Shown one piece after another: positions 25,901-40,900 of a DNA stretch of 64,000 nucleotides (its first letter is position 1; each line of letters begins with the position of its first letter). Under the pieces are notes generated by a model, which saw nothing but the letters and a program-made list of their open reading frames with translations, was not told the origin of the DNA and searched no databases. Location of the stretch: NCBI GenBank assembly GCA_948470475.1, contig OX419346.1, positions 21,116,917 through 21,180,916 on the forward strand, written 5' to 3'. Position numbers and translations under genes: made by a program. Source of the stretch: Galaxea fascicularis. Taxonomy: Eukaryota; Cnidaria; Anthozoa; Scleractinia; Euphylliidae.

Positions 25901-28900
25901 ATCATTACCAACAATTGAAGACCAATTTGTTGTAAGAGTGGAGGTTCCCTTTAAGCTCAGTGTATTTCCTACTCTTTGTCTGTTTCACTAAGATTCCGGA
26001 AATCCTCCCCTCCCTCCACAGGCGACTCATACAATAAGGTTCTTACCAATTCTCTCGGAAGTGTCTCCTGACAAGTCCGTATTAGAGGGCGTAGTAACCA
26101 TCATCTGGGGGCCATTGGAGGGTCTATAATTGGACAGGACCTCCGGTGGGTATACACCACAGCACTCCACTGCATAAGGGCCTAACTCGCTTTTCAAAAA
26201 CGAATGCATCTTGGAGAGTTTCAAAGCCCTCTTGGCACTGAACAAAGGTAACACATTTGCGCTAGAATTCTTTGTGTCCTCCTCGGCTCCGGTGTGCACT
26301 CCGAGCGCTGAGTACGAACACTGTCGACGAAGAACCGAGAGGTAACCAAGAAGATGAAGCCAGGTTACTTGAACGCGGTTCGAATTGTTAATCGTGGTTC
26401 CCATGGTAACGATCCCATCCTGAGCGATTAATGCTCCGTCTTCTGAGCTTCTAATGACGTCATCGGTACCCAGAAGATCAAACAGCGCGAAACCTGGGAC
26501 CGAACTGGCGGCTTTTTCGGACAGTTTCAATGCGGTTATTTCGGGATCACCCGCAAGAATCCCGATTTTATACTGAGCCGAAGACACGACGCCCGCAGCC
26601 CGAACGGCTGCCCACGCGGTTCTTAATTCCTTGTCCACTTCTTTGTTCTTCTCTCGCGATTCCTTCTCTTTGCGATCTTTTTCCTTTGCGCTTCCTTTCT
26701 TGCTTATCTTCCTTTCCCTGGAAACGGATGGGGAGCCTGTGGCACGGGCTGGCCGTTCTGTGGTGCGTATAGCCGCATCAGGGGTCTTGAGAGGCTTAAG
26801 TTTGTTAGCGTTGTTGATGAGGACGAACGCCATCTCTAGGTAAGCTTGCTTCATCAATCTGGCAGGCAAAAATACAACCCTGACGTTTAATATCAGGTTT
26901 CTATGACAAACGAGGAAAAATCAAGCGCATTGATCAAGAAGTGCGGGAGAACGCAACGGGAGTCAAGCGGTAAAATATGGAACTTCTGCCAAAGAGTCTC
27001 CATTGCCAAGTGGGAGAACATTTAACCCAGTGCAAAGGGCGGAGAAACATGAAAGCGGTAACAAATTTAGAAAAGCCAAGCTTTTGGAAGGTCCTACCCT
27101 CGGATGTTTTCTAAAGAAAGGATCAAGGAAACAAACTTACTACCTACCCACCAGCCTGCCTACCAAAGGACTACTAGTTCTACAACCATACTTCCCCACC
27201 TACAACACCCATAACAAACGAACAACTAACAAGGTAACTTCATATCATGAAATTGCATCAAAAATATTAAAAATTTCAGTAAGAAGATCTCACCCCAGAT
27301 CGTGATCCGAGATGAACGTGCATTGCGCAGCCTCCACAAGCGTGCTGACCACTACAGCGGGAGACAGCTGACCAGCCTGAAGCATCTGTCTCTGTATCTG
27401 ACCTGTGTACAGAGTTCAAAGCTCAGTGTGACCCAAGTGACAAAATAGGATAGCTTTCGTTCAAACGATTTCCCATTGTGCTTTAATCATTTAATACTTA
27501 CTGAACTGCCCAGAAGGGGAATTATGCCCCTCAACTTGATTCAGGTTAGGGAAAAAGGGCGATCGCTGTCCTTTTCCCAGTCAGCACCAATTAATTCACG
27601 TGGGTAGATCATTTGACAAGAGGGTTTATCGTCCCTTATGAGCTAGTTACTTAGAGAACGAGAGGAGGGAGGGGGGGGGGGGGGGTAAAATGATTTCGCT
27701 TTTGAGATAATTTGAAGAGCAATCAAACAAACAGTGACAATAAGAATTAAAGAACCGAGCCGAGGCAAAAGTAGTGGTCTTCAAATGTTGGAAAAACACC
27801 CTACCTAGAGTAGACAACAGCAGCGCTTCAACAGGTTTCCGCTGGCAAGCTGCACTCCGCGCCAGCTGAAGACCTAGTTCCAATTCTTTCACGGCCGTCT
27901 GCCAGTCGGTTGGAGCAACGTCAGAAGGTGATGTTTGTGTGGCCAGCTGCGCACGCCCGAGCCGAAGTTTAATATCAACCAGAGGAAGAAGCTGAGTAAA
28001 ATAGATGTTATGGAGGGGCATGACAGGACAAAACTCCACAAGGTTCACATCGCTTCCAAGCTCTGCTAACTAATTAGAAAAGAAAGACAGAAGACAATGC
28101 TATCTTTACACAAGACGTTTAAAAAGGATCGCAATGGATTCAAGCAAGAGCAAAGTCACTTGAAACCAGTTTTAAAATCCACTTAAGGTTTCTTCCGATT
28201 CCTTGGGCTTTCTTGGGCTACGTGAGGCGGATCAAGTATGCCAAACTGCGATTTACCTTCAACTATTTACATTATATGTGTTTAAAGCGTTACGTTTCTC
28301 CTAAGGACCTTGAACATTCTTTCTTTTCCTTGGGTACACACGTGTTGTTGTTGATGTTGTTGCTGTGTGTGGACGCTAATAAATACTTAAACGCACCTGA
28401 TCAAGTAGATAGCTCATCGCTTGTTTGTAAGCTGACAGGTTGTGGTTCAAATAAGGCACTGTTGAAGTCACGTGGGACGGAGGCCTGATGTCCGCGTGTT
28501 GGATGATTGACGTAACTAACAGCAGCTTCCCTGAGAAAGACAGAACCGGGCTCTGCTCCAAGCGACTTATGATATCCTATAGAGACACGGAAAAACAGCC
28601 GATTCACATCATTCAGTAGTTCGACTGATAAAGTCAAAAATAAATCGAAGGTGTCAGCAATGCTGCTTAAGACAGGCCTACGTTTCGGGTATATAACCCT
28701 TCAGTGTGAATTTATACCATTTCCTAACAAAAACAATATTGGTTTGTTTTTCAAAAACAGTGTCTACCATATTTACGTGAGAAAACATACCAGCGCTGTT
28801 AATTAGTCCTAATTAAAATAAAAAACTATTTTCATTTAGAAACCAGAACAGCGTTTCTTTCTGAAATAATCCTTGACTAAAAGTCCCCCCCCCCCGCCGC

Positions 28901-31900
28901 TAAGGCTAAGTGCTTCTAACAAGCGAACTCAGCACGCATGCGTAATTTCAAATTTCTCGTATATCCGGTGTTTATTCTGTAAGAGAAGGTACTAAAGGGA
29001 TTACATGTTTCCAACATAAACGAGTGGTAATGCGACTTTCTGCTGAATCAGGGTTGCCACTCACTGGGATGCAAAAACTTTCCTGACATTTCCAACTTTT
29101 CACTGACCATCAAGGTAAATCCTTGGGCACTAGAACCAGCAACGAAGCCACCTTTACTACCAACGATTCGCCTTCCAAAACCAAATGGCAAGCCAAAACT
29201 AAAATTCCCTGACATTTCAGGTACAATTGAGAAATTCCCTGACTTCCCTGACCTTGAAAAAAATCTGTTTTCCCCTGATTTTTTCCTGACTGTGGCACCC
29301 CTGTGATCAAAGTGGTGTAAAAATATATCGAATGGAAACTGATAGATTACTTGAGAAACACTAGTTTACCTCCAGTGTTTCCAGTAAGTTGGTTCCCATT
29401 TTTCCTTGCTGTAGATTTTGAACTACACTCAGGAGAGAAAACTCTGCCATTAGTTCAACATCACCAAACGCTTCCGCTTCATCCAGACCTGAAAATATAT
29501 TAAAAACGGAAATAAAACAAAGGATAATAAATAGTGCCAGAAAGAATCAGTACTCAGCATCCTTTCTAATATCATCACTTTTTACAGCATAACAAACAGC
29601 ATTACAAGAAAGTACTGCTCAGTAGCTTTCATTTGAATGGTCACACTTTAGGATTTCATCCACAGACTCAAAACCTAGAACCACCTTGTACAGCATAATA
29701 AACAGCACCAAAGGAAAGTACTTCTCAGTAGCTTTCATTTATTGAATGGAAAAACTCTATGGATTCTTCCATAACCTCAAATAGAAGAATCACGTTGTAC
29801 ACCATCATAAACAAAACTACCGCAAAGTGACTCTCGGTGGCTTTTATGCGAATGGTCACCACTGAGTAGATGTGAATTCTACCTATCTCAACGATTGGTC
29901 CGACACATATCCGTCATGAACTATTTGTTCGCAATTCACCTTTCGTGCAGGACAAGTTGCATGAAATACTGTAACAACACCTTAAAATTACAAGCTCATA
30001 TCAAGTTACCTTGCTGACAGTGGTGTAAACAGGAGCCAATTGAACTCGTTACACTCCTAGCCGAGCCACCTAGCTTGCCCATTCCACTGTCCTCTTCCAG
30101 AAGTCCACGAGCCAGAGCCAGACGGCAAGTGAGCCAGAGTCTAGCATCCAGTCTACACAGCGCTTGGTTCTCGAAGAAGTGGTTCCCACCCCACCCTGAG
30201 ACGGAGCTGTGCGCAGACCTTACCTGGCTGGACTGCAGGGACTGGGCACTAGAAAAAATTACATGGGGCTGCTTAGCACTTCTGCAATAAATTGTGGTGT
30301 TATCTTATAGCTGTTATCTTCGAAGGTTGCTGCCACAATTGAATGCATCCCTTTTGCATAAAAGCCCACGAAAAAGATACTAACTGATGGTCAAACGTCA
30401 CACAATTCTTTTTTGCACAGTTTAGCTTACCGTTTTTCCAAGTCCAACTCATTCAAAATTGCAGCATCTTCCAAAGACCTCATGCACGCATACACGATGT
30501 TGCCACTAGACACTGCCTGATGCCGCTGACTGGCTATTTCTGCCAGTTCCAACCGAGACAAGCAAACCTGCTCAAGGTCGACGGAGGATAAACTGACCGC
30601 TATAATAAAGGAAAAAGAAAGGCCCTGTACGAGATTGCAAGTTGAAATCTGACGCAGCCGTGGAAATACTTGTCAGCGGTGCGTAGCACGAAAACATGCG
30701 GCTGATGATAGGCGCGGAAAAACAGGCACCCTGTAACACGCGGTTATAGATAGAAAAAAAAATTCTTGCGCAAAGTGCAGGAGTTAAAGGAATAACCGGC
30801 GCAAGATGGCAGAAGAAATAGCACCCATTGCGGAGCGTAGGAAAACGTAAAACAGAGCCTGCATGAATGGAACTTGGGTAACTTGGGTATTTCGGTTTAA
30901 ATGCTACTAAACTTTCTTACGTTCGTCATCTAAGCTGACTTGATCCGAAGCATCTGTTAGCGATTCACAAAGATTTGTCAGAATCAACTCTGCTGTGGCC
31001 AGTAGGAGGCCCTGTCGAAGACAAACAGACATAACTTTTAAATAAAACAAACTCGGTAAACTAATTCCTTGTTATTATTGGCTGCAGAGTGTACAGGAGA
31101 ACCAAGATTTCAAAAATAGCCTAAAACGTTTATGACCTTCCTAGGGGTACCAATCTAAAGAATTCATTGATGATTCAATTCCATCATAAAGTAAGCGATA
31201 ACTTCAAAGGCCAAATTCCATCTCAAAATATAAATAAGGATACAAATAATTATAACATTTATTTCTACGTCCACGACGGATCAGGATAAACAACAGCAAC
31301 CAAGAAATCATCTGTAAATGCTTCCAAGAACTCCTAAAAACATGATTTCTATTCTTATTTGAGCTGTGTGCAAGATTTTAGAAAAGTTGAAATTTTGACC
31401 AAAACCCAAAGGGGGGGCCACATGGTTTTGAGTCAAATTTTGAATTTGGCTTAAACTTTGCCTATTTCAAAAACGAACCTAGAAATCATCTGGAAATGCT
31501 TCCAAGAACTCCGTAAAACATGATTTCTATTCTTATTTGAGCTGTGTGCAAGATTTTAGCAAAGTTGAAATTTTGACCAAAACCCAAAGGGGGGACCACA
31601 TGGTTTTGAGTCAAATTTTGAATTTGGCTTAAACTTTGCCTATTTCAAAAAGCAACCTAGAAATCATCTGCAAATGCTTCCAAGAACTCCGTAAAACATG
31701 ATTTCTATACTTACTTGAGCTGTGTGCAAGATTTTAGCAAAGTTGAAATTTTGACCAAAACCCAAAGGGGGGACCACATGGTTTTGACTCACATTTTGAA
31801 TCTGGCTTAAACTTTGCCTATTTCAAAAACGAACCTAGAAATCATCTGGAAATGCTTCCAAGAACTCCGTAAACATGATTTCTATTCTTATTTGAGCTGT

Positions 31901-34900
31901 GTGCAAGATTTTAGCAAAGTTGAAATTTTGACCAAAACCCAAAGGGGGGACCACATGGTTTTGACTCAAATTTTGAATTTGGCTTAAACTTTGCCTATTT
32001 CAAAAAGCAACCTAGAAATCATCTGGAAATGCTTCCAAGAACTCCTTACAACATGATTTCTATTCTTATTTGAGCTGTGTGCAAGATTTTAGCAAAGTTG
32101 AAATTTTGACCAAAACCCAAAGGGGGGACCACATGGTTTTGACTCAAATTTTGAATTTGGCTTAAACTTTGCCTATTTCAAAAAGCAACTTAGAAATCAT
32201 CTGGAAATGCTTCCAAGAACTCCGTAAACATGATTTCTATTCTTATTTGAGCTGTGTGCAAGATTTTAGCAAAGTTGAAATTTTGACCAAAACCCAAAGG
32301 GGGGACCACATGGTTTTGACTCAAATTTTGAATTTGGCTTAAACTTTGCCTATTACAAAAACGAACCTACAAATCATCTGCAAATGCTTCCAAGAACTCC
32401 GTAAAACATGATTTCTATACTTATTTGAGCTGTCTGCAAGATTTTAGCAAAGTTGAAATTTTGACCAAAACCCAAAGGGGGGACCACATGGTTTTGAGTC
32501 AAATTTTGAATTTGGCTTAAACTTTGCCTATTTCAAAAAGCAACCTAGAAATCATCTGGAAATGCTTCCAAGAACTCCGTAAACATGATTTCTATTCTTA
32601 TTTGAACTGTGTGCAAGATTTTAGCAAAGTTGAAATTTTGACCAAAACCCAAAGGGGGGACCACATGGTTTTGAGTCAAATTTTAAATTTGGCTTAAACT
32701 TTGCCTATTTCAAAAAGCAACCTAGAAATCATCTGCAAATGCTTCCAAGAACTCCGTAAACATGATTTCTATTCTTATTTGAGCTGTGTGCAAGATTTTA
32801 GCAAAGTTGAAATTTTGACCGAAACCCAAAGGGGAGACCACATGGTTTTGACTCAAATTTTGAATTTGGCTTAAACTTTGCCTATTTCAAAAAGCAACCT
32901 AGAAATCATCTGGAAATGCTTCCAAGAACTCCGTAAACATGATTTCTATTCTTATTTGAGCTGTGTGCAAGATTTTAGCAAAGTTGAAATTTTGACCAAA
33001 ACCCAAAGGGGGGACCACATGGTTTTGACTCAAATTTTGAATTTGGCTTAAACTTTGCCTATTTCAAAAAGCAACCTAGAAATCATCTGCAAATGCTTCC
33101 AAGAACTCCGTAAACATGATTTCTATTCTTATTTGAGCTGTGTGCAAGATTTTAGCAAAGTTGAAATTTTGACCAAAACCCAAAGGGGGGACCACATGGT
33201 TTTGACTCAAATTTTGACTTTGGCTTAAACTTTGCCTATTTCAAAAAGCAACCTAGAAATCATCTGGAAATCCTTCCAACAACTCCGTAAACATGATTTC
33301 TATTCTTATTTGAGCTGTGTGCAAGATTTTAGCAAAGTTGAAATTTTGACCAAAACCCAAAGGGGAAACCACATGGTTTTGAGTCAAATTTTGAATTTGG
33401 CTTAAACTTTGCCTATTACAAAAACGAACCTACAAATCATCTGCAAATGCTTCTAAGAACTCCGTAAAACATGATTTCTATACTTATTTGAGCTGTGTGC
33501 AAGATTTTAGCAAAGTTGAAATTTTGACCAAAACCCAAAGGGGGGACCACATGGTTTTGACTCAAATTTTGAATTTGGCTTAAACTTTGCCTATTTCAAA
33601 AAGCAACCTAGAAATCATCTGCAAATGCTTCCAAGAACTCCGTAAACATGATTTCTATTCTTATTTGAGCTGTGTGCAAGATTTTAGCAAAGTTGAAATT
33701 TTGACCAAAACCCAAAGGGGGGACCACATGGTTTTGAGTCAAATTTTGAATTTGGCTTAAACTTTGCCTATTTCAAAAACGAAGCTAGAAATCATCTGGA
33801 AATACTTCCAAGAACTCTGTAAAACATGATTTCTATTCTTATCTGAGCTGTGTGCAAGATTTTAGCAAAGTTGAAATTTTGACCAAAACCCAAAGGGGGC
33901 ACCACATGGTTTTGAGTCAAATTTTAAATTTGGCTTAAACTTTGCCTATTTCAAAAAGCAACCTCGAAATCATCTGCAAATGCTTCCAAGAACTCCGTAA
34001 ACATGATTTCTATTCTTATTTGAGCTGTGTGCAACATTTTAGCAAAGTTGAAATTTTGACCGAAACCCAAAGGGGGGACCACATGGTTTTGAGTCAAATT
34101 TTAAATTTGGCTTAAACTTTGCCTATTTCAAAAAGCAACCTAGAAATCATCTGGAAATGCTTCCAAGAACTCCGTAAAACATGATTTCTCTTCTTATTTG
34201 AGCTGTGTGCAAGATTTTAGCAAAGTTGAAATTTTGACCAAAACCCAAAGGGGGGACCACATGGTTTTGACTCAAATTTTAAATTTGGCTTAAACTTTGC
34301 ATATTTCAAAAAGCAACCTAGAAATCATCTGGAAATGCTTCCAAGAACTCCGTAAAACATGATTTCTATTCTTATTTGAGCTGTGTGCAAGATTTTAGCA
34401 AAGTTGAAATTTTGACCAAAACCCAAAGGGGGGACCACATGGTTTTGACTCAAATTTTGAATTTGGCTTAAACTTTGCCTATTTCAAAAAGCAACCTAGA
34501 AATCATCTGCAAATGCTTCCAAGAACTCCGTAAACATGATTTCTATTCTTATTTGAGCTGTGCGCAAGATTTTAGCAAAGTTGAAATTTTAACCAAAACC
34601 CAAAGGGGGGACCACATGAATTTGAGTCAAATTTTGAATTTGGCTTAAACTTTGCCTATTTCAAAAAGGAACCTAGAAATCATCTGGAAATACTTCCAAG
34701 AACTCTGTAAAACATGATTTCTATTCTTATTTGAGCTGTGTGCAAGATTTTAGCAAAGTTGAAATTTTGACCAAAACCCAAAGGGGGGACCACATGGTTT
34801 TGAGTCAAATTTTAAATTTGGCTTAAACTTTGCCTATTTATAAAAGCAACTTAGAAATCATCTGGAAATGCTTCCAAGAACTCCGTAAAACATGATTTCT

Positions 34901-37900
34901 ATTCTTATTTGAGCTGTGTGCAAGATTTTAGCAAAGTTGAAATTTTGACCAAAACCCAAAGGGGGGACCACATGGTTTTGAGTCAAATTTTAAATTTGGC
35001 TTAAACTTTGCCTATTTCAAAAACGAACCTAGAAATCATCTGCAAATGCTTCCAAGAACTCCTTACAACATGATTTCTATTCTTATTTGAGCTGTGTGCA
35101 AGATTTTAGCAAAGTTGAAATTTTGACCAAAACCCAAAGAAGGGACCACATGGTTTTGACTCAAATTTTGAATTTGGCTTAAACTTTGCCTATTTCAAAA
35201 ACGAACCTAGAAATCATCTGGAAATGCTTCCAAGAACTCTGTAAAACATGATTTCTCTTCTTAGTTGACCTGTGTGCAAGATTTTAGCAAAGTTGAAATT
35301 TTGACCAAAACCCAAAGGGGGGACCACATGGTTTTGAGTCAAATTTTAAATTTGGCTTAAACTTTGCCTATTTATAAAAGCAACTTAGAAATCATCTGGA
35401 AATGCTTCCAAGAACTCCGTAAAACATGATTTCTATTCTTATTTGAGCTGTGTGCAAGATTTTAGCAAAGTTGAAATTTTGACCAAAACCCAAAGGGGGG
35501 ACCACATGGTTTTGAGTCAAATTTTGAATTTGGCTTAAACTTTGCCTATTTCAAAAACGAACCTAGAAATCATCTGCAAATGCTTCCAAGAACTCCTTAC
35601 AACATGATTTCTATTCTTATTTGAGCTGTGTGCAAGATTTTAGCAAAGTTGAAATTTTGACCAAAACCCAAAGAAGGGACCACATGGTTTTGACTCAAAT
35701 TTTGAATTTGGCTTAAACTTTGCCTATTTCAAAAACGAACCTAGAAATCATCTGGAAATGCTTCCAAGAACTCTGTAAAACATAATTTCTCTTCTTAGTT
35801 GACCTGTGTGCAAGATTTTAGCAAAGTTGAAATTTTGACCAAAACCCAAAGGGGGGACCACATGGTTTTAAGTCAAATTTTAAATTTGGCTTAAACTTTG
35901 CATATTTCAAAAAGCAACTTAGAAATCATCTGCAAATGCTTCCAAGAACTCCGTAAAACATGATTTCTATTCTTATTTGAGCTGTGTGCAAGATTTTAGC
36001 AAAGTTGAAATTTTGACCAAAACCCAAAGGGGGGACCACATGGTTTTGACTCAAATTTTGAATTTGGCTTAAACTTTGCATATTTCAAAAGGCAACCTAG
36101 AAATCATCTGCAAATGCTTCCAAGAACTCCGTAAAACATGATTTCTATTCTTATTTGAGCTGTGTGCAAGATTTTAGCAAAGTTGAAATTTTGACCAAAA
36201 CCCAAAGGGGGACCACATGGTTTTGAGTCAAATTTTGAATTTGGCTTAAACTTTGCCTATATTAAAAAACGAACCTAGAAATCATCTGCAAATGCTTCCA
36301 AGAACTCCGTAAAACATGATTTCTATTCTTATTTGAGCTGTGTGCAAGATTTTAGCAAAGTTGAAATTTTGACCGAAACCCAAAGGGGGGACCACATGGT
36401 TTTGACTCAAATTTTGAATTTGGCTTAAACTTTGCCTATTTCAAAAAGCAACCTAGAAATCATCTGGAAATGCTTCCAAGAACTCCGTAAACATGATTTC
36501 TATTCTTATTTGAGCTGTGTGCAAGATTTTAGCAAAGTTGAAATTTTGACCAAAACCCAAAGGGGGGACCACATGGTTTTGACTCAAATTTTGAATTTGG
36601 CTTAAACTTTGCCTATTTCAAAAAGCAACCTAGAAATCATCTGCAAATGCTTCCAAGAACTCCGTAAACATGATTTCTATTCTTATTTGAGCTGTGTGCA
36701 AGATTTTAGCAAAGTTGAAATTTTGACCAAAACCCAAAGGGGGGACCACATGGTTTTGAGTCAAATTTTGAATTTGGCTTAAACTTTGCCTATTTCAAAA
36801 ACGAAGCTAGAAATCATCTGGAAATACTTCCAAGAACTCTGTAAAACATGATTTCTATTCTTATCTGAGCTGTGTGCAAGATTTTAGCAAAGTTGAAATT
36901 TTGACCAAAACCCAAAGGGGGGACCACATGGTTTTGAGTCAAATTTTAAATTTGGCTTAAACTTTGCCTATTTCAAAAAGCAACCTCGAAATCATCTGCA
37001 AATGCTTCCAAGAACTCCGTAAACATGATTTCTATTCTTATTTGAGCTGTGTGCAACATTTTAGCAAAGTTGAAATTTTGACCGAAACCCAAAGGGGGGA
37101 CCACATGGTTTTGAGTCAAATTTTAAATTTGGCTTAAACTTTGCCTATTTCAAAAAGCAACCTAGAAATCATCTGGAAATGCTTCCAAGAACTCCGTAAA
37201 ACATGATTTCTCTTCTTATTTGAGCTGTGTGCAAGATTTTAGCAAAGTTGAAATTTTGACCAAAACCCAAAGGGGGGACCACATGGTTTTGACTCAAATT
37301 TTAAATTTGGCTTAAACTTTGCATATTTCAAAAAGCAACCTAGAAATCATCTGGAAATGCTTCCAAGAACTCCGTAAAACATGATTTCTATTCTTATTTG
37401 AGCTGTGTGCAAGATTTCAGCAAAGTTGAAATTTTGACCAAAACCCAAAGGGGGGACCACATGGTTTTGACTCAAATTTTGAATTTGGCTTAAACTTTGC
37501 CTATTTCAAAAAGCAACCTAGAAATCATCTGCAAATGCTTCCAAGAACTCCGTAAACATGATTTCTATTCTTATTTGAGCTGTGCGCAAGATTTTAGCAA
37601 AGTTGAAATTTTAACCAAAACCCAAAGGGGGGACCACATGAATTTGAGTCAAATTTTGAATTTGGCTTAAACTTTGCCTATTTCAAAAAGGAACCTAGAA
37701 ATCATCTGGAAATACTTCCAAGAACTCTGTAAAACATGATTTCTATTCTTATTTGAGCTGTGTGCAAGATTTTAGCAAAGTTGAAATTTTGACCAAAACC
37801 CAAAGGGGGGACCACATGGTTTTGAGTCAAATTTTAAATTTGGCTTAAACTTTGCCTATTTATAAAAGCAACTTAGAAATCATCTGGAAATGCATCCAAG

Positions 37901-40900
37901 AACTCCGTAAAACATGATTTCTATTCTTATTTGAGCTGTGTGCAAGATTTTAGCAAAGTTGAAATTTTGACCAAAACCCAAAGGGGGGACCACATGGTTT
38001 TGAGTCAAATTTTGAATTTGGCTTAAACTTTGCCTATTTCAAAAACGAACCTAGAAATCATCTGCAAATGCTTCCAAGAACTCCTTACAACATGATTTCT
38101 ATTCTTATTTGAGCTGTGTGCAAGATTTTAGCAAAGTTGAAATTTTGACCAAAACCCAAAGAAATTTGGAAACCCAAATTTTGAATTTGGCTTAAACTTT
38201 GCCTATTTCAAAAACGAACCTAGAAATCATCTGGAAATGCTTCCAAGAACTCTGTAAAACATGATTTCTCTTCTTAGTTGACCTGTGTGCAAGATTTTAG
38301 CAAAGTTGAAATTTTGACCAAAACCCAAAGGGGGGACCACATGGTTTTAAGTCAAATTTTAAATTTGGCTTAAACTTTGCATATTTCAAAAAGCAACTTA
38401 GAAATCATCTGCAAATGCTTCCAAGAACTCCGTAAAACATGATTTCTATTCTTATTTGAGCTGTGTGCAAGATTTTAGCAAAGTTGAAATTTTGACCAAA
38501 ACCCAAAGGGGGGACCACATGGTTTTGACTCAAATTTTGAATTTGGCTTAAACTTTGCATATTTCAAAAAGCAACCTAGAAATCATCTGCAAATGCTTCC
38601 AAGAACTCCGTAAAACATGATTTCTATTCTTATTTGAGCTGTGTGCAAGATTTTAGCAAAGTTGAAATTTTGACCAAAACCCAAAGGGGGACCACATGGT
38701 TTTGAGTCAAATTTTGAATTTGGCTTAAACTTTGCCTATATTAAAAAACGAACCTAGAAATCATCTGCAAATGCTTCCAAGAACTCCGTAAAACATGATT
38801 TCTATTCTTATTTGAGCTGTGTGCAAGATTTTAGCAAAGTTGAAATTTTGACCAAAACCCAAAGGGGGGACCACATGGTTTTGACTCAAATTTTGAATTT
38901 GGCTTAAACTTTGCCTATTTCAAAAAGCAACCTAGAAATCATCTGGAAATGCTTCCAAGAACTCCGTAAACATGATTTCTATTCTTATTTGAGCTGTGTG
39001 CAAGATTTTAGCAAAGTTGAAATTTTGACCAAAACCCAAAGGGGGGACCACATGGTTTTGACTCAAATTTTGAATTTGGCTTAAACTTTGCCTATTTCTA
39101 AGAGCAACCTAGAAATCATCTGGAAATGCTTCCAAGAACTCCGTAAACATGATTTCTATTCTTATTTGAGCTGTGTGCAACATTTTAGCAAAGTTGAAAT
39201 TTTGACCAAAACCCAAAGGGGGGACCACATGGTTTTGAGTCAAATTTTGAATTTGGCTTAAACTTTGCCTATTTCAAAAAGCAACCTAGAAATCATCTGC
39301 AAATGCTTCCAAGAACTCCGTAAAACATGATTTCTATACTTATTTGAGCTGTGTGCAAGATTTTAGCAAAGTTGAAATTTTGACCAAAACCCAAAGGGGG
39401 GACCACATGGTTTTGACTCAAATTTTGAATTTGGCTTAAACTTTGCCTATTTCAAAAAGCAACTTAGAAATCATCTGGAAATGCTTCAAGGAACTCCGTA
39501 AAACATGATTTCTATTCTTATTTGAGCTGTGTGCAAGATTTTAGCAAAGTTGAAATTTTGACCAAAACCCAAAGGGGAAACCACATGGTTTTGAGTCAAA
39601 TTTTGAATTTGGCTTAAACTTTGCCTATTTCAAAAAGCAACCTAGAAATCATCTGCAAATGCTTCCAAGAACTCCGTAAAACATGATTTCTATTCTTATT
39701 TGAGCTGTGTGCAAGATTTTAGCAAAGTTGAAATTTTGACCAAAACCCAAAGGGGGGACCACATAGTTTTGAGTCAAATTTTGAATTTTGCTTAAACTTT
39801 GCCTATTTCAAAAACGAACCTAGAAATCATCTGGAAATGCTTCCAAGAACTCCGTAAAACATGATTTCTATTCTTATTTGAGCTGTGTGCAAGATTTTAG
39901 CAAAGTTCAAATTTTGACCAAAACCCAAAGGGGGGACCACATGGTTTTGACTCAAATTTTGAATTTGGCTTAAACTTTGCCTATTTCAAGAACGAACCTA
40001 GAAATCATCTGGAAATGCTTCCAAGAACTCCGTAAAACATGATTTCTATTCTTATTTGAGCTGTGTGCAAGATTTTAGCAAAGTTGAAATTTTGACCAAA
40101 ACCCAAAGGGGGGACCACATGGTTTTAAGTGAAATTTTGAATTTGGCTTAAACTTTGCATATTTCAAAAACGAACCTAGAAATCATCTGGAAATGCTTCC
40201 AAGAACTGCGTAAAACATGATTTCTATTCTTATTTGAGCTGTGTGCAAGATTTTAGCAAAGTTGAAATTTTGACCAAAACCCAAAGGGGGGACCACATGG
40301 TTTTGAGTCAAATTTTGAATTTGGCTTAAACTTTGCCTATTTCAAAAACGAACCTAGAAATCATCTGGAAATGCTTCCAAGAACTCAGAAAAACATGATT
40401 TCTATTCTTATTCTTATTCTTACCTTGATAAGTTCAGGAGTTGCTGAGGCTGCGTCAATTAAATCTTTTCTTTGGGTAACTTGACTGCTCTTCACGCTCA
40501 CAACATCCACTGGAAAAAATATAACACAACGGTTAATGCACTTTTCACTACTGTCAACACAGTTAAATGTGGTCAACAGATGACCCTGATAAAAACACTT
40601 TTTTCAATCACTACTGGAGGGTACCCGCCACAGGCCAGAGCTCGTGACACAAGTTTCAATATCAGAGTGAATCAGCTCAGAATAAAGTGGGAATCAACAA
40701 GTCCATGTCCTCTGGTAACCCTTTAACAAACGAAACCTCTCTAAAGGAAGGACTGAATCAAACATAGTCAATCGAGATGGCATTTGAATCGATTGTTTAA
40801 CACGAAGACGCGCTATGAAAGGCGCGGTACCTTAGGTACGTCTGGATCATTTGTCAATCAACCGTCGACGTACTGTACATAGAGCCCTTTGAATATTTCT

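Noticed and set aside
26530..26843. Two plus-strand ORFs opposite E40
   Set aside because: Antisense shadows of a long, well-supported minus-strand exon; their Ser/Phe/Leu-rich content mirrors the Lys/Glu linker.
28401..28637. Minus ORF reading REAAVSYVNHPTRGHQASV
   Set aside because: Out of phase with both neighbouring exons and ends in TGA within the exon; the frame SPVLSFSGKLLL fits on both sides.
1..40395. CRISPR-like arrays
   Set aside because: Both arrays are head-to-tail satellites with no unique spacers and units of 162-252 or 178 bp, in a eukaryotic intron/intergenic setting.
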